From the NCBI GenBank assembly GCA_019677205.1, contig JAAMXY010000008.1, positions 1-30,894 of the forward strand: a stretch of 30,894 nucleotides of DNA, given 5' to 3'. The notes under the pieces are model-generated. The model searched no databases. It was not told where the DNA came from and saw only the letters and a list, made by a program, of their open reading frames with translations. The stretch's first letter is position 1, and each line of letters opens with the position of its first letter. A program made the translations under genes and the position numbers. Below are positions 1 to 8,655 of the stretch, in pieces. Source of the DNA: Pinguiococcus pyrenoidosus (lineage: Eukaryota > Sar > Pinguiophyceae > Pinguiochrysidales > Pinguiochrysidaceae).

Positions 1-477
1 GGGATCCCGTTCGACACGCGCTTCGCCTGCGCGGTCTTGTGAATCCTCTGGAAGAGGGTCTCCACATAACCCCGGGGCGTCGCCTCCTCCAGTCTCTTCA
101 CCAGATGCACGGGCTGGTCGTCCAGGCGGTGCCCGTCGGGGCCGATTCTCCACTTCTCGTTGACCACGGTCGCGTTGGCGCGGTTGAGCCCCAGCGAGTC
201 CTTGACGTCGACCACTGCGTAGTCGCAATTGAGTTCCAGCATGCTGATGTTGAACACGATGCGGATCTGCGTGTCGGCATCGCGGTCCAAGAACAGCCGC
301 GAGTCCAGCGGCGGTGTGAGGAAGGCGTAGGTCTCGATGCCGGCCAGCACCAGCAGGATGGACAGGCTCACGAAGCTCAGCAAGGAGCCAAGCGAAGTGG
401 GCTCGCGGAGGAACTCCGTTGGCACGCGCGGAAACAAGTCCAGGTCCGACAGGCTCAGCGCCAGACGGCGAGGCATG
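1..477 (-). CDS. ERGIC/PDI-C-type membrane protein, 5' part (runs off window)
   Basis: The frame is open from an ATG at 477 to the window edge (159 codons), so only the N-terminus is present. Residues about 9-30 hold a DLFPRVPTEF motif like the DFYRKIPRDL start of plant PDIL5-3/5-4 and ERGIC proteins. A single membrane span follows at about 32-53 (LLSFVSLSILLVLAGIETY). A lumenal segment then carries FNISMLELNCDYAVVDVKD and GLNRANAT, matching the conserved ERGIC_N pattern (NxSFPxLxCxxxxVDVxDxxGxNxxN). In the family this domain anchors a cargo receptor or, in the PDI-C type, a thioredoxin domain facing the ER/Golgi lumen. The thioredoxin part, if present, would lie left of base 1. The VDVKDSLGLNRANAT stretch favours the PDI-C type over Erv41/46, but this is inference. 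Confidence 0.72.
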
Positions 478-770
478 GTCGACACGGTGCGTGGGCTGCA
501 GCAAGAAGCTACAGAGGAGCGGTCATCAGGCGCTTCGCCGGGGTCTCGCGCAGTGCGGCGTGCGGATCGGAATCCTCGGGCGTTGGCTCCGCGTCGTACA
601 GCGGACGCAGCGGTGGTGTTTTAATGTCTGGTTTGTTTGGCATATACTAGGGAATTGTGATCGGACTGTCTTCGCGGAGGGGAAACAGTTCTGACAGATA
701 GGGACGCGACGGCGGACTAGGAACGGGTAAAACTTGCTTGCCCGTCGGGCCGGGCCTTCCGCCATCCCAA
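478..770. other. Intergenic, about 290 bp
   Basis: This lies between the start of the ERGIC/PDI-like gene and the 3' end of the four-TM gene, both on the minus strand. It should hold the promoter of the former and the 3' UTR of the latter. I see no conserved protein, RNA or strong repeat. The overlapping open frames here lack family signatures. Confidence 0.5.
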
Positions 771-1379
771 CTAAACTTTCCAGGGCGCCACCACTCTGGA
801 GTAGGTTTCCTCGGAGATTTCGATGAGGTCGTAAGGATCTCGGTAGAAGCACTCTTCGGTCTTGCAGCACGCGGTGACCAGCAGCACGGGGACGGACACG
901 CAAAAGAGCAAGATCTTGTCGATCAACGCGGCCGTCCAGAGCTTCGGGTGCTTCTCTCTGCATTCGCTGCTGCTCTCCTGCGTGAGGTAGATCATACCGA
1001 AGATTGCCCACGCAAAGATCGCCAAGGCCACTGAAACCACCAGCACCAACGTGTAGCCCAGCCACACTGGTGTCGTGCATTTCCGGAGCTTTGCCGGATA
1101 GAACAGGGTCAAGCCAAACAGCACGGCGATGCCGAACAGGAGAAGTGCCGACACCAGTACAAATTCATGCAGCGGCGCTCCATCGCAGTCCTCAGACCAA
1201 ACCTGCCAAACCTGCGCGGCGGAAAAGGTGCACACAAAAACGAAAGGCAACAGGCAAAGCAACTTCAAAACCACCTCTCCGCAGCACTGGAAGCGCGCAA
1301 GGCCAACCAGCGGCGTGCCATCCGCATTAGGATGTAGATTCCCCAAATGTGCCTGCAGCAGGCGCAAAAGGCAGTCCAT
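771..1379 (-). CDS. Four-TM membrane protein, unknown function
   Basis: This encodes a 202-residue protein from the ATG at 1379. That ATG has a strong context (G at -3, G at +4); an in-frame ATG at 1469 would add 30 low-complexity residues. Four hydrophobic segments are visible, at about 37-60, 72-94, 105-132 and 151-172. A Cys-containing loop (SSSECREKHPKLW) separates TM3 from TM4. An acidic cytosolic-type tail (DPYDLIEISEETYSRVV) follows a CCKTEEC cluster after TM4. No family is recognised. The layout is that of a small polytopic protein of the endomembrane or plasma membrane. It is transcribed divergently from the FHA-kinase gene. Confidence 0.65.
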   Translation of the reverse strand: MDCLLRLLQAHLGNLHPNADGTPLVGLARFQCCGEVVLKLLCLLPFVFVCTFSAAQVWQVWSEDCDGAPLHEFVLVSALLLFGIAVLFGLTLFYPAKLRKCTTPVWLGYTLVLVVSVALAIFAWAIFGMIYLTQESSSECREKHPKLWTAALIDKILLFCVSVPVLLVTACCKTEECFYRDPYDLIEISEETYSRVVAPWKV

Positions 1380-1469
1380 GCCACGAACACCTGGGGGAAT
1401 GAGCGCTGCGCTGAGAGTTCCACTCCCGGCGGCAGCGTTTTGCGGCGGTTTTATGGCTGAATAAGGCAT

Positions 1470-2282
1470 TCATGATCTGCAAACGATCCGTAGCAAATCA
1501 TACTGACTGGGTTGCCTTGGCCAGGACATTCTATAGGGAGGATCTCAGTTTCACATGTCCAGTTGCACGGTGCAGACTTGCTCGGTCTTTTCTATCCGCG
1601 AATTGCGGATCCAGCACCTCTTTGATAATCTTCGATACCTTCGACCCAGCCGCTGAGGCGTGAGAAGACCGTTGACGCCGACTGACCGCGCCAGAAGCGG
1701 CAACCCGCCATCTCCATGCTCGAGCAAGACCCATTCTGCTTGCTCACTTACCGCTCATGCCCGGCTCGTCTCGACTCGCCGAAGCTGGCATCGTTGCTGT
1801 CGATGACGTCGGCGCCGAAAGGATTCTCCATCTCATTTTTTTCCTGTTGAGAAACCCCATTTCTGTGGATCGTTCTTGAAGTGATTTTTCGGCGGGAAGA
1901 TATTTAGAAATTTTGTAAATATTATTAATCTATACCATAGATAAATGAAGAATTATGAACTACATCTTGAATGTCAGCGGTTTAATTTTCCCGCGCAAAA
2001 GGCCCACAGAAGCAAAGCAAAAACCTTCGAGGTTTTGGGGTCCAAAAGCGCCGCAGCGTGGGTGGCGGTCTCCTCTGTAGAGTCTGGGCACGAGTTGCCC
2101 ACGGTGCTTCGCACGAGACCTGACCTACTACACACTCGCACGCGCAAACAGCTTCGCGGCGCTGATTCGCAAGTGCTTTTGCGCTCTCTCGGAGCTTCTC
2201 TCTGCGCCGCCACCGTCCGCGTCTCGCCGCCTTTCTGCTCAGACCAAGCTCTCTTGCCGACGCGTTCGAAGGGGGACGAAGC
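1470..2282. promoter_or_regulatory. Divergent intergenic region with AT-rich island
   Basis: About 800 bp separate the divergent four-TM and kinase genes. No convincing coding signal is seen; short open frames here show no family similarity. A strikingly AT-rich island lies at about 1895-1960, with tatttagaaattttgtaaat followed by attattaatc, in otherwise GC-rich DNA. By position it probably holds both promoters. No specific element is identified. Confidence 0.45.
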
Positions 2283-3815
2283 ATGGATTCGGACCTGCAG
2301 GCTCCCGTCGGGCTGCTGGAGGAGACCGAAGATACGCAGACGGACACCTTGGTCGAGGAGCCCCAGGACGTCGAGAACGCCGAGAACGAGAGACCCTGGG
2401 CAAAGCTGCTTCCGCTTTGGGGCTCTGCGGAACCGATTGTGCTCTATCCGACGCCCCCAAGGGCGCAGCTCCAGGCGAACACCTACGTCATCGGGCGCGG
2501 CCGTGATGCGGACGTGCAGGTGCGCGACAAGCGAGTATCCTCCAAGCACTGCTGCTTGTTCTACGACATGCGCGGACACTTCTATCTGAAAGACCTCGGA
2601 AGCGTCAATGGAGTGGGACTGCGGCGACCCGGACGGGGTTTTAAGAAGCTGACCAAGCAGGAAGTGGTGAAGATCAAGAACAACGACGAGATCGTCGTCC
2701 TGAAGCTTAAGAAGCGCGAGCGAGAATCGAATCCGGTCGTGAAGCCCTTCTGCTTCGTCTTCATCGAGCTGTTCCGTGAGCACTGGCCGGTGAAGCCTGG
2801 CACCATGTCTTCCCATCCGGACCAAGCGACCACGGAAGCTTCCGGTGCGCCCATGGACCCTTCCCCCGTCGGGGACGCGGAGGTGAATGCGAAGTACGAG
2901 TTCCACAAGGTGATGGGGAAGGGAGCGTGCGGGGTGGTGTACAAGGCCAAGTGCAGGCTCAGCGGCCGGATCTGTGCGGTCAAAGCCATTCACCTGCAGA
3001 GGCTGAGCGGCAAGACGCCCCTGAGTGGAAGTGCCCTCGCTCGCGAGGCCGAACTGATGCAGCGGCTGGATCACCCGAGCATCATCAAGCTCTACGAGGT
3101 GATCTCGTGCGAGTCGTGCCTGTACCTGGTGATGGAGATCGTGCATGGCGGAGACCTTTTTGATCGCGTCGTCGCGCAGGAGCGGTTCTGCGAGGCGGAC
3201 GCAAGGAAGTTGATGCGGCGAATCCTCGAGGCCGTGAAGTACCTGCACGACGAGGGCGTCGTGCACCGCGATCTCAAGCTGGAGAACATCCTCATGGTGT
3301 CCAAGAACGACAACACGGACATGAAGCTAACCGACTTTGGCCTCGCTGCCAAGCTAAATACGGATGGCCTGCGCACCTTCTGTGGGACGCCGCAGTACTT
3401 TGCGCCGGAGGTGCTGCGCCGACGAAGCACCGTTCACGGCCTGGGGCGCTACGGGCGAGAGGCAGACATGTGGAGCGTGGGCGTGATTTTGTACATGCTG
3501 CTGAGTGGCGCTCCACCATTCCGATCCGACCGTTTGGAACGGCAGATCGCGACGGGAGACTACAGCTTCTCGCACCCCGTGTGGAAGGGCGTGAGCAAGG
3601 AGGCGATCGATCTGGTGCGCAAGCTGATTGAAGTCAACCCAACAGTGCGACTCTCGGCGCAGCAAGCTCTGGAGCATCCGTGGATCGCATCCGAGGAGCC
3701 CATCAAGTCCGAGGCCAATGAGGCCGCGTCTCATGAGGCCGAGTCCCCTCCAGCGAAACGAAAGAAGTGTGAGGCTCCTGCAGGCGGCGACAACGACGAC
3801 TCCACGAGCAACTAA
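2283..3815 (+). CDS. FHA-domain Ser/Thr protein kinase, Chk2/Rad53-like
   Basis: A single-exon protein of 510 residues with a strong start context (A at -3, G at +4). The FHA domain spans about 50-165 with GRGRDADV (71-78), SSKH (86-89) and SVNG (106-109), the phosphothreonine-binding signature. The kinase domain spans about 205-468: Gly loop GKGACGVV (212-219), Lys234, HRD (328-330), DFG (351-353), activation loop with CGTP (Thr369) and APE (374-376), and Asp395 of subdomain IX. FHA followed by a CaMK-group kinase is the Chk2/Cds1/Rad53 plan, which acts in the nuclear DNA-damage checkpoint. Oddities: the catalytic loop reads HRDLKLEN rather than HRDLKPEN, and the N-terminus has only one TQ (TQTD, 19-22) instead of an SQ/TQ cluster. 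The C-terminal PAKRKK (490-495) looks like a nuclear localisation signal. Its stop is 24 bp from that of the next, convergent gene. Confidence 0.9.
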   Translation: MDSDLQAPVGLLEETEDTQTDTLVEEPQDVENAENERPWAKLLPLWGSAEPIVLYPTPPRAQLQANTYVIGRGRDADVQVRDKRVSSKHCCLFYDMRGHFYLKDLGSVNGVGLRRPGRGFKKLTKQEVVKIKNNDEIVVLKLKKRERESNPVVKPFCFVFIELFREHWPVKPGTMSSHPDQATTEASGAPMDPSPVGDAEVNAKYEFHKVMGKGACGVVYKAKCRLSGRICAVKAIHLQRLSGKTPLSGSALAREAELMQRLDHPSIIKLYEVISCESCLYLVMEIVHGGDLFDRVVAQERFCEADARKLMRRILEAVKYLHDEGVVHRDLKLENILMVSKNDNTDMKLTDFGLAAKLNTDGLRTFCGTPQYFAPEVLRRRSTVHGLGRYGREADMWSVGVILYMLLSGAPPFRSDRLERQIATGDYSFSHPVWKGVSKEAIDLVRKLIEVNPTVRLSAQQALEHPWIASEEPIKSEANEAASHEAESPPAKRKKCEAPAGGDNDDSTSN

Positions 3816-3839
3816 TTCATTAAGGTTTTGAAAGCGTCC

Positions 3840-4538
3840 TCAGCCGATAAACCTTGCGTCCTCTCCTGGAGCAAGCTGTATCTTGATTTTCGATTCCTGC
3901 AGGCGCCCTTCCTTGCCCGTCCCCACCTGATCGCCCGCTCTCGCGCGTCTCTCCGCATCTCTAAACTTCTTCTCGTACTCGCTTCCCAGGTAGTCATCGA
4001 GGTTCTGGGGATTCTTGAAGGTGCCGTCCGCGCTGGTGTTGCGCAACATGCGGCGATTCCGCACGAGCCGGCCCAACTGATCTGCAATATCCTCACCCAC
4101 CGCCGGCAGCAGGAACGGTACAAGAGCATGGACCCAGGCGCAGATTGCCGCGATGACCAGCTGGCCCGAAGCCCAGCATGCGAAACGTCCGTGGTTCAAG
4201 TAGCTTCCCCCGCTGAACTTGACGTGCTCCAGGCCGTCCAAGTACCAGATCCACACCCAAGGCCGGAACGCATAGTACTGCTCCGGGTGCGGCCAATACC
4301 CCTTCTCTCGCTTCTCCTCGACCACCGCGCTGAGTTCCACCACGATCTCTTCCGCCACGAACGGCGTGAACCACGCCACGAAAGCATGCGTGAAGCCAGC
4401 CAAAGCCCCAACGAAGCACATGAGCCCGAACCGAAGGGTATCGATCACATGCTTGCCGTACGAGGCGTCCTCTTCGCGAAGTCGCCGTGAGGGATCACAG
4501 AGCAGGGTCCAGGTCTCCGGGTGATAAGCGTGCGCCAT
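3840..4538 (-). CDS. Membrane protein with two copies of a DUF6356-like module
   Basis: A 232-residue protein. The ATG at 4538 is chosen because the longer frame (to 4763) would read through the tRNA-Gln gene. Two similar segments are visible. The first is at about 35-77 (hydrophobic helix, then GFTHAFVAWFTPFVAEEI); the second is at about 121-163 (hydrophobic helix, then AWVHALVPFLLPAVGEDI). Aligned from the shared His (51 and 137), about 10 of 27 positions are identical. The module resembles the small bacterial DUF6356 family, which has an HA-x-x-P helix, but usually as one copy. The aromatic linker (YWPHPEQYYAFRPWVWIWYL) and a charged C-terminal tail after 163 are extra. Function is unknown. 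Family assignment is from memory of the motif and is tentative. Confidence 0.72.
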   Translation of the reverse strand: MAHAYHPETWTLLCDPSRRLREEDASYGKHVIDTLRFGLMCFVGALAGFTHAFVAWFTPFVAEEIVVELSAVVEEKREKGYWPHPEQYYAFRPWVWIWYLDGLEHVKFSGGSYLNHGRFACWASGQLVIAAICAWVHALVPFLLPAVGEDIADQLGRLVRNRRMLRNTSADGTFKNPQNLDDYLGSEYEKKFRDAERRARAGDQVGTGKEGRLQESKIKIQLAPGEDARFIG

Positions 4539-4714
4539 GGCTGTGAGGATTCGTGGCTTCTCTCTCTCTGGCTCGGATGGGCTTCGCCATGAAAGGGCTC
4601 CACAAAGCAGTGCTGGTGGCGCAAGCGAGGGACTGGAGAACGCGACGCAGAGTTCAAATCGTATCAAAAGAAGAACGGATGGCTGAGGTGGACCAAAAAA
4701 AAAAAGGGAGAGGG

Positions 4715-4721
4715 AAAAAAA
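4715..4721 (-). terminator. RNA polymerase III terminator of tRNA-Gln
   Basis: Seven consecutive T residues (minus strand) start 2 nt after the tRNA discriminator base. A second run of 11 T lies at 4695-4705. This is the usual Pol III stop signal and supports an active tRNA gene. Confidence 0.85.
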
Positions 4722-4723
4722 GC

Positions 4724-4821
4724 ATCTCCTACTCGGATTCGAACCAAGGATACTGGATTGCACTCCGATTCCGAAGAATCGGGTTCAAAGTCCAGGGTGC
4801 TTACCACTACACTATAGGAGA
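4724..4821 (-). tRNA. tRNA-Gln(TTG) with 26-nt intron
   Basis: The 98-nt gene folds into a 72-nt mature tRNA. Acceptor TCTCCTA (4821-4815) pairs with TAGGAGA, followed by discriminator T (4724). The D stem is GTGT/GCAC with loop AGTGGTAA. The anticodon stem is CTGGA/TCCAG with loop CT-TTG-A|A. The T arm is CTTGG-TTCGAAT-CCGAG. The CTGGACTTTGAATCCAG core equals that of animal tRNA-Gln(TTG). The intron (4784-4759) lies one base 3' of the anticodon, the standard nuclear position. It forms a perfect 7-bp hairpin CCGATTC-TTCG-GAATCGG. Internal promoter A box (about 4814-4804, TAGTGTAGTGG) and B box (4745-4735, GGTTCGAATCC) fit the consensus. Confidence 0.95.
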
Positions 4822-5924
4822 AGCGACTGAACAGTCGTTCTTGCAGCGAAGCAGCACGGTATATGAAATACGACAGATCGACGCCGTTTTCCACCAAGCA
4901 CTCGGTTCGAGCGACACAAGCTGTGAAACAAGCTCGCAGGTGGAGCTACCTAGGCCCCACAGGATATCAGGAGCCTTGCAGAGGTGGAAGCGACCCAAAA
5001 AGATCAGAAACGGACTGTCCAGAAGGAAGTCCGGCGTGCTTGTTTGCTTGGACTGCCTGGGCGGGGGCCGGGCGGGTGCGCGTTTGCGTGGCTGGCGGCT
5101 TTCGCTCGCTCGCTCAAGTATTGCGAAAGGGGTAGTACAGTACCGTGTATGTAATAGATGGATGCGTCCTGGGGAAACCAAAGTCCGCGTCAGGAAGCAA
5201 GGGGAAAGGAAGGATATGATAAAAATAGAATCGGAGTACTGTACGTGCTTTGCTTGGGACCGAGGGCGAAGCGACGCCGGAAACGTCGCCGAAGGAGACT
5301 TGCATCTTATCCTGCATCTCATGATCTGTCGAATTTCGAAGCTGTCGACGAGTGCGAAGCTGTCGACGAGGGAAGATCGAACCGACGCGTACGTCGCCGG
5401 AACAAGTGCACCAGCAGGTCGCGCTTGCCGCCCAACCGTTGGTTGGAGGTGCGATGACATTTATCGCCGGAATCTGGTGCCGGTCCATAAGGCGCGTCGA
5501 CAAGGGATTCGTAATCCGCACGCTGCACTTTTCGTGCGCAAGTGGGAAGCTCAGCCAATGAAGACCGCAAGTCCGTTCGCTATGCCGCGATTGGCAAATG
5601 CATCTGATCCTCCATTGGCGTCCCAATCGAAACGCGGATGCATTTCCCGCCGATGACGCGTTGTATGCGAGCACTTCGGCGACCTCTTTCTCAACCAGCA
5701 AAGATCTGCAAATGCAAGTTGTGCTTGCCAATAGCCGTTTCAAGATATACCACGAGGTTCATAGAAGAAGTGATGGGAAGTGGGATGTTTGCGATTAAAA
5801 AGTACCCGTCCAATCCCTTTTCTCGGCTCGGCGCGGACCCCTTTTTCCCGCGTGTTTGCGTGGACTTGAGAGACGAGCGAAGCTGCGCGTCTTTTCCGCT
5901 GGTATTGCCATCTGCCTCAGCAAC
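4822..5924. other. Intergenic, about 1.1 kb
   Basis: This lies between tRNA-Gln and the GltD-like gene. Overlapping open frames on both strands (for example about 5114-5743 minus) have no recognisable domain and look like GC-driven chance frames. An 18-bp tandem duplication containing aagctgtcgacgag lies at about 5338-5370. No RNA gene is seen. The region should include the GltD promoter. Confidence 0.4.
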
Positions 5925-7622
5925 ATGTTGCGCGTGCGAGCCTGGCGAAGCTTGGTGCCCCGAAGCGCGGCGCGCACGCGAGTGATGTCGTCGGAGAGCG
6001 ACTCTCTGACGAAGCACGAGACTTGGCGAGACGAAAACGACCAGGACAACCTCCCCAAAGTGCGCAAGCGCGACGGCACTCTCGCGGAACTGGACCGCCT
6101 CCGCGGCTTCGTGGACTACAACCGCATCCCGGACGCGTACCGCGATCCGCTGTCGCGCGTGCAGGACTGGGCGGAGATCAACTCCGCCGGGCATGACCCC
6201 GTGGAACGGAAGGTTCAAGCTGCGCGCTGCATGGACTGCGGCACGCCGTTCTGCCAGACGCACACCGGCTGCCCCATCAACAACCTCATCCCCGAGTGGA
6301 ACGAGCTGGTGTTCAAGGACCAGTGGCGCGAGGCCTATGACCGCCTCGCCAAGACGAACAACTTCCCCGAGTTCACTGGCCGCGTGTGCCCGGCGCCGTG
6401 CGAGGGCGCGTGTGTGGCCGGGCTGGTGGACAAGCCCGTGACCATCAAGAACATCGAGTACGCGATCATCGACCGCGCCTTCGAGGAGGGCTGGGTCGTG
6501 CCGCGCATCCCCAAGACACGCAGCGGCATGTCCGTCGCCGTGATCGGATCCGGCCCGGCTGGGCTGGCCGCCGCGGACAACCTCAACCAGATGGGCCACA
6601 AGGTGACCGTCTTCGAGCGCGAAGACCGCGTCGGAGGCCTGCTCATGTACGGCATCCCGAACATGAAGCTGGACAAGTCCAAGGTCCAGCGACGCCAAGA
6701 GCTGCTCGAGGCCGAAGGCATCGAGTTCGTTTGCAACGCCGACGTGGGCGGCGTGGACGGCGTGGACATCCACACCATCCGCTCGAATTTCGACTCCATG
6801 ATCCTCGCGGTGGGCGCCACGAAGCCGCGCGACATTCCGATTCCCGGCCGCGAAGGACCGGGCATTCACTACGCCATGGAGTTTCTCACGGCCAACCAGA
6901 AGCGGCTGCTCATGACGCACGAAGGCAACCTGGAGAACGCTTGGGATGGGTCCTTCGTGTCCGCAGAGGGGCGGGACGTCATTGTGATCGGGGGCGGTGA
7001 CACCGGGACGGACTGCATCGGGACCAGCATGCGCCATCGGTGCAAGAGCGTGGTCAACTTCGAGCTCATGCCGCGCCCGCCTGATTCCCGAGCCCCGGGC
7101 AACGAGTGGCCGCAGTGGCCCAAGGTCTTCGGCGTGGATTACGGCCACGCGGAAGTGGCCTCGGTCTTCGGCCGCGATCCGCGCGAGTACGCGGTCATGA
7201 CCAAGGAGTTCTTGCGCGACGAGGAGGGCAACCTCAAGGGGCTTCTGACGCAGGACGTGCAGGTCAAGGACGGAAAGATCGAGGCAGTGCCGGACTCGGA
7301 GCGCGAGTGGCGTGCGGACCTGGTGCTGCTCGCCATGGGCTTCGTGTCCCCGGAGCAGTACATCGTAGAGCAGCTGAAGTTGAACACCGACGCAAGAAGC
7401 AACATCGCGGCGACCTACGGAGAGTTCTCGTCGTCCTTGGAAGGCGTCTTTGCCGCCGGCGACTGCAGGCGCGGCCAGTCGCTCGTCGTCTGGGCGATCA
7501 ACGAAGGCCGCGGGGCAGCGGACAAGTGTGATCAGTACCTGCGCGCCGTGGCAGACCGCGAGCGGGACTCGGCCGGTGGCTTCGCCGAGATGAGCGGCTA
7601 TAACAGCCCGAGGGATTTCTAG
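5925..7622 (+). CDS. Glutamate synthase small (beta) subunit-like oxidoreductase, predicted mitochondrial
   Basis: From the ATG at 5925 this gives 565 residues without introns; an upstream in-frame ATG at 5856 would add 23. Residues 1-23 ([20 protein letters not shown]) are Arg/Ser/Ala-rich with no acidic residue, as in a mitochondrial presequence. Then come the GltD domains. The N-terminal iron-sulfur region has CMDCGTPFC (102-110), Cys116, and CPAPCEGAC (155-163). The FAD fold has GSGPAG (208-213) and GGLLMYGIP. The NADPH site has IGGGDTGTD, and the C-terminal FAD motif is [18 protein letters not shown]. In bacteria this subunit passes NAD(P)H electrons to the large GltB subunit, which makes glutamate. 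In most algae, plants and fungi both parts are one polypeptide. A stand-alone copy is unusual; no GltB is in the window. It may serve GOGAT in trans or another acceptor. Confidence 0.9.
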   Translation: MLRVRAWRSLVPRSAARTRVMSSESDSLTKHETWRDENDQDNLPKVRKRDGTLAELDRLRGFVDYNRIPDAYRDPLSRVQDWAEINSAGHDPVERKVQAARCMDCGTPFCQTHTGCPINNLIPEWNELVFKDQWREAYDRLAKTNNFPEFTGRVCPAPCEGACVAGLVDKPVTIKNIEYAIIDRAFEEGWVVPRIPKTRSGMSVAVIGSGPAGLAAADNLNQMGHKVTVFEREDRVGGLLMYGIPNMKLDKSKVQRRQELLEAEGIEFVCNADVGGVDGVDIHTIRSNFDSMILAVGATKPRDIPIPGREGPGIHYAMEFLTANQKRLLMTHEGNLENAWDGSFVSAEGRDVIVIGGGDTGTDCIGTSMRHRCKSVVNFELMPRPPDSRAPGNEWPQWPKVFGVDYGHAEVASVFGRDPREYAVMTKEFLRDEEGNLKGLLTQDVQVKDGKIEAVPDSEREWRADLVLLAMGFVSPEQYIVEQLKLNTDARSNIAATYGEFSSSLEGVFAAGDCRRGQSLVVWAINEGRGAADKCDQYLRAVADRERDSAGGFAEMSGYNSPRDF

Positions 7623-8049
7623 ACAGGCGCGTCGTACTAAACCACATCTAGCCAGGATTGCATTTCCCTCTGTTGATACCTTGTGGCGTTTGGGATGCTT
7701 TGGAATGCTCCAGTTGCCTGGATGGACCGCCTTGGAGAGCTGATGCTGGGTAGGGTGGAGAGCTTGGCGGAAGAAGAGGCCCAGAGAACGTGGCCGTGAA
7801 ACGAAAGAGTGAACTTCAACGGTACACTGCGGAGAGGTACGAGGGAGGAAAGGGGAAAGGTGTGGAAGACTGGACGCTGCTGGCCGTGCGCTCCCGATGA
7901 AGGGTGGTGGAAGCGGGCAGCCCAGATGACAACTAGTTCGGACCGAGACGCAGGAAACCTCGCTGGAATCTGCACAAAAATAGCCGTGAATGTCGAGGGT
8001 GTGGGAGAGCAAAGGAAACTGTTTTCGTGCGTCTTGAAGTGTCCTACAT
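7623..8049. other. Intergenic between convergent genes
   Basis: About 430 bp between the 3' ends of the GltD-like and LRR genes. It presumably holds both 3' UTRs. I see no conserved coding signal, RNA structure or strong repeat. Confidence 0.4.
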
Positions 8050-8564
8050 CTATTCCCACCCACTGGTGCCGCCCAGCCCGAGGCCCCACGCGCTTGCCGT
8101 TGCCGCCACATCGTCCGGGTTGAAAGCGGAGCGCTTGCCCTTCTTTCCGCGCTTGATCTCTTTCACGGCAACGATGCCGGTATCCAAACGAGCTCCTCCG
8201 TCTTGGACTGCGCTTCCTCCCGATGCTTGCCCCGGAGCATCTCTCGCTTTGTGCTGGGCCCCTTTTCCTCGTGGCGTTCCCTGCCTAGGCTCGGCCGAGC
8301 TCTCGCCTTCGTTCTGAGCTGCCTTGGCCTTGACCTTTGCTACGACTGCCTTGACCTTTGCTCCTTTTGCCGCCTGGCTCTCATTGCTCATGTCCCTCGA
8401 GGCCTCTTCGTCTTTGGCTTTGTCTTTTGCTGCACCTTCACGCAGCGCATGACGGGATCCAGCGTTAGGCCCTCCACCACTTCTGTACTTCTTCCCTCTC
8501 GGAGCCCCTCCGGAATCTTCACGGTCCCTTTTCCTGTTCATACTATTGTTTTTGATCCTGTTGC

Positions 8565-8655
<91 letters not shown>

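Noticed and set aside
1974-3266. Open frame of 430 codons on the minus strand opposite the FHA-kinase
   Set aside because: It overlaps the conserved FHA and kinase codons in antisense, has no recognisable domain, and continues into the AT-rich intergenic region without a coding signature.
4539-4763. Longer N-terminus for the DUF6356-like protein
   Set aside because: The extension would be translated from the tRNA-Gln gene and its poly-T terminator. The ATG at 4538 begins just after these and leads directly into the conserved part.
5114-5743. Minus-strand frame of 209 codons upstream of the GltD-like gene
   Set aside because: The composition is irregular, with no hydrophobic or domain pattern and no splice partner. 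It is treated as intergenic.
5691-8111. Open frame of 806 codons on the minus strand opposite the GltD-like gene
   Set aside because: It is fully antisense to a well-conserved gene, has repetitive His/Val/Arg-rich composition and shows no domain. Long antisense frames are expected opposite GC3-rich coding DNA.
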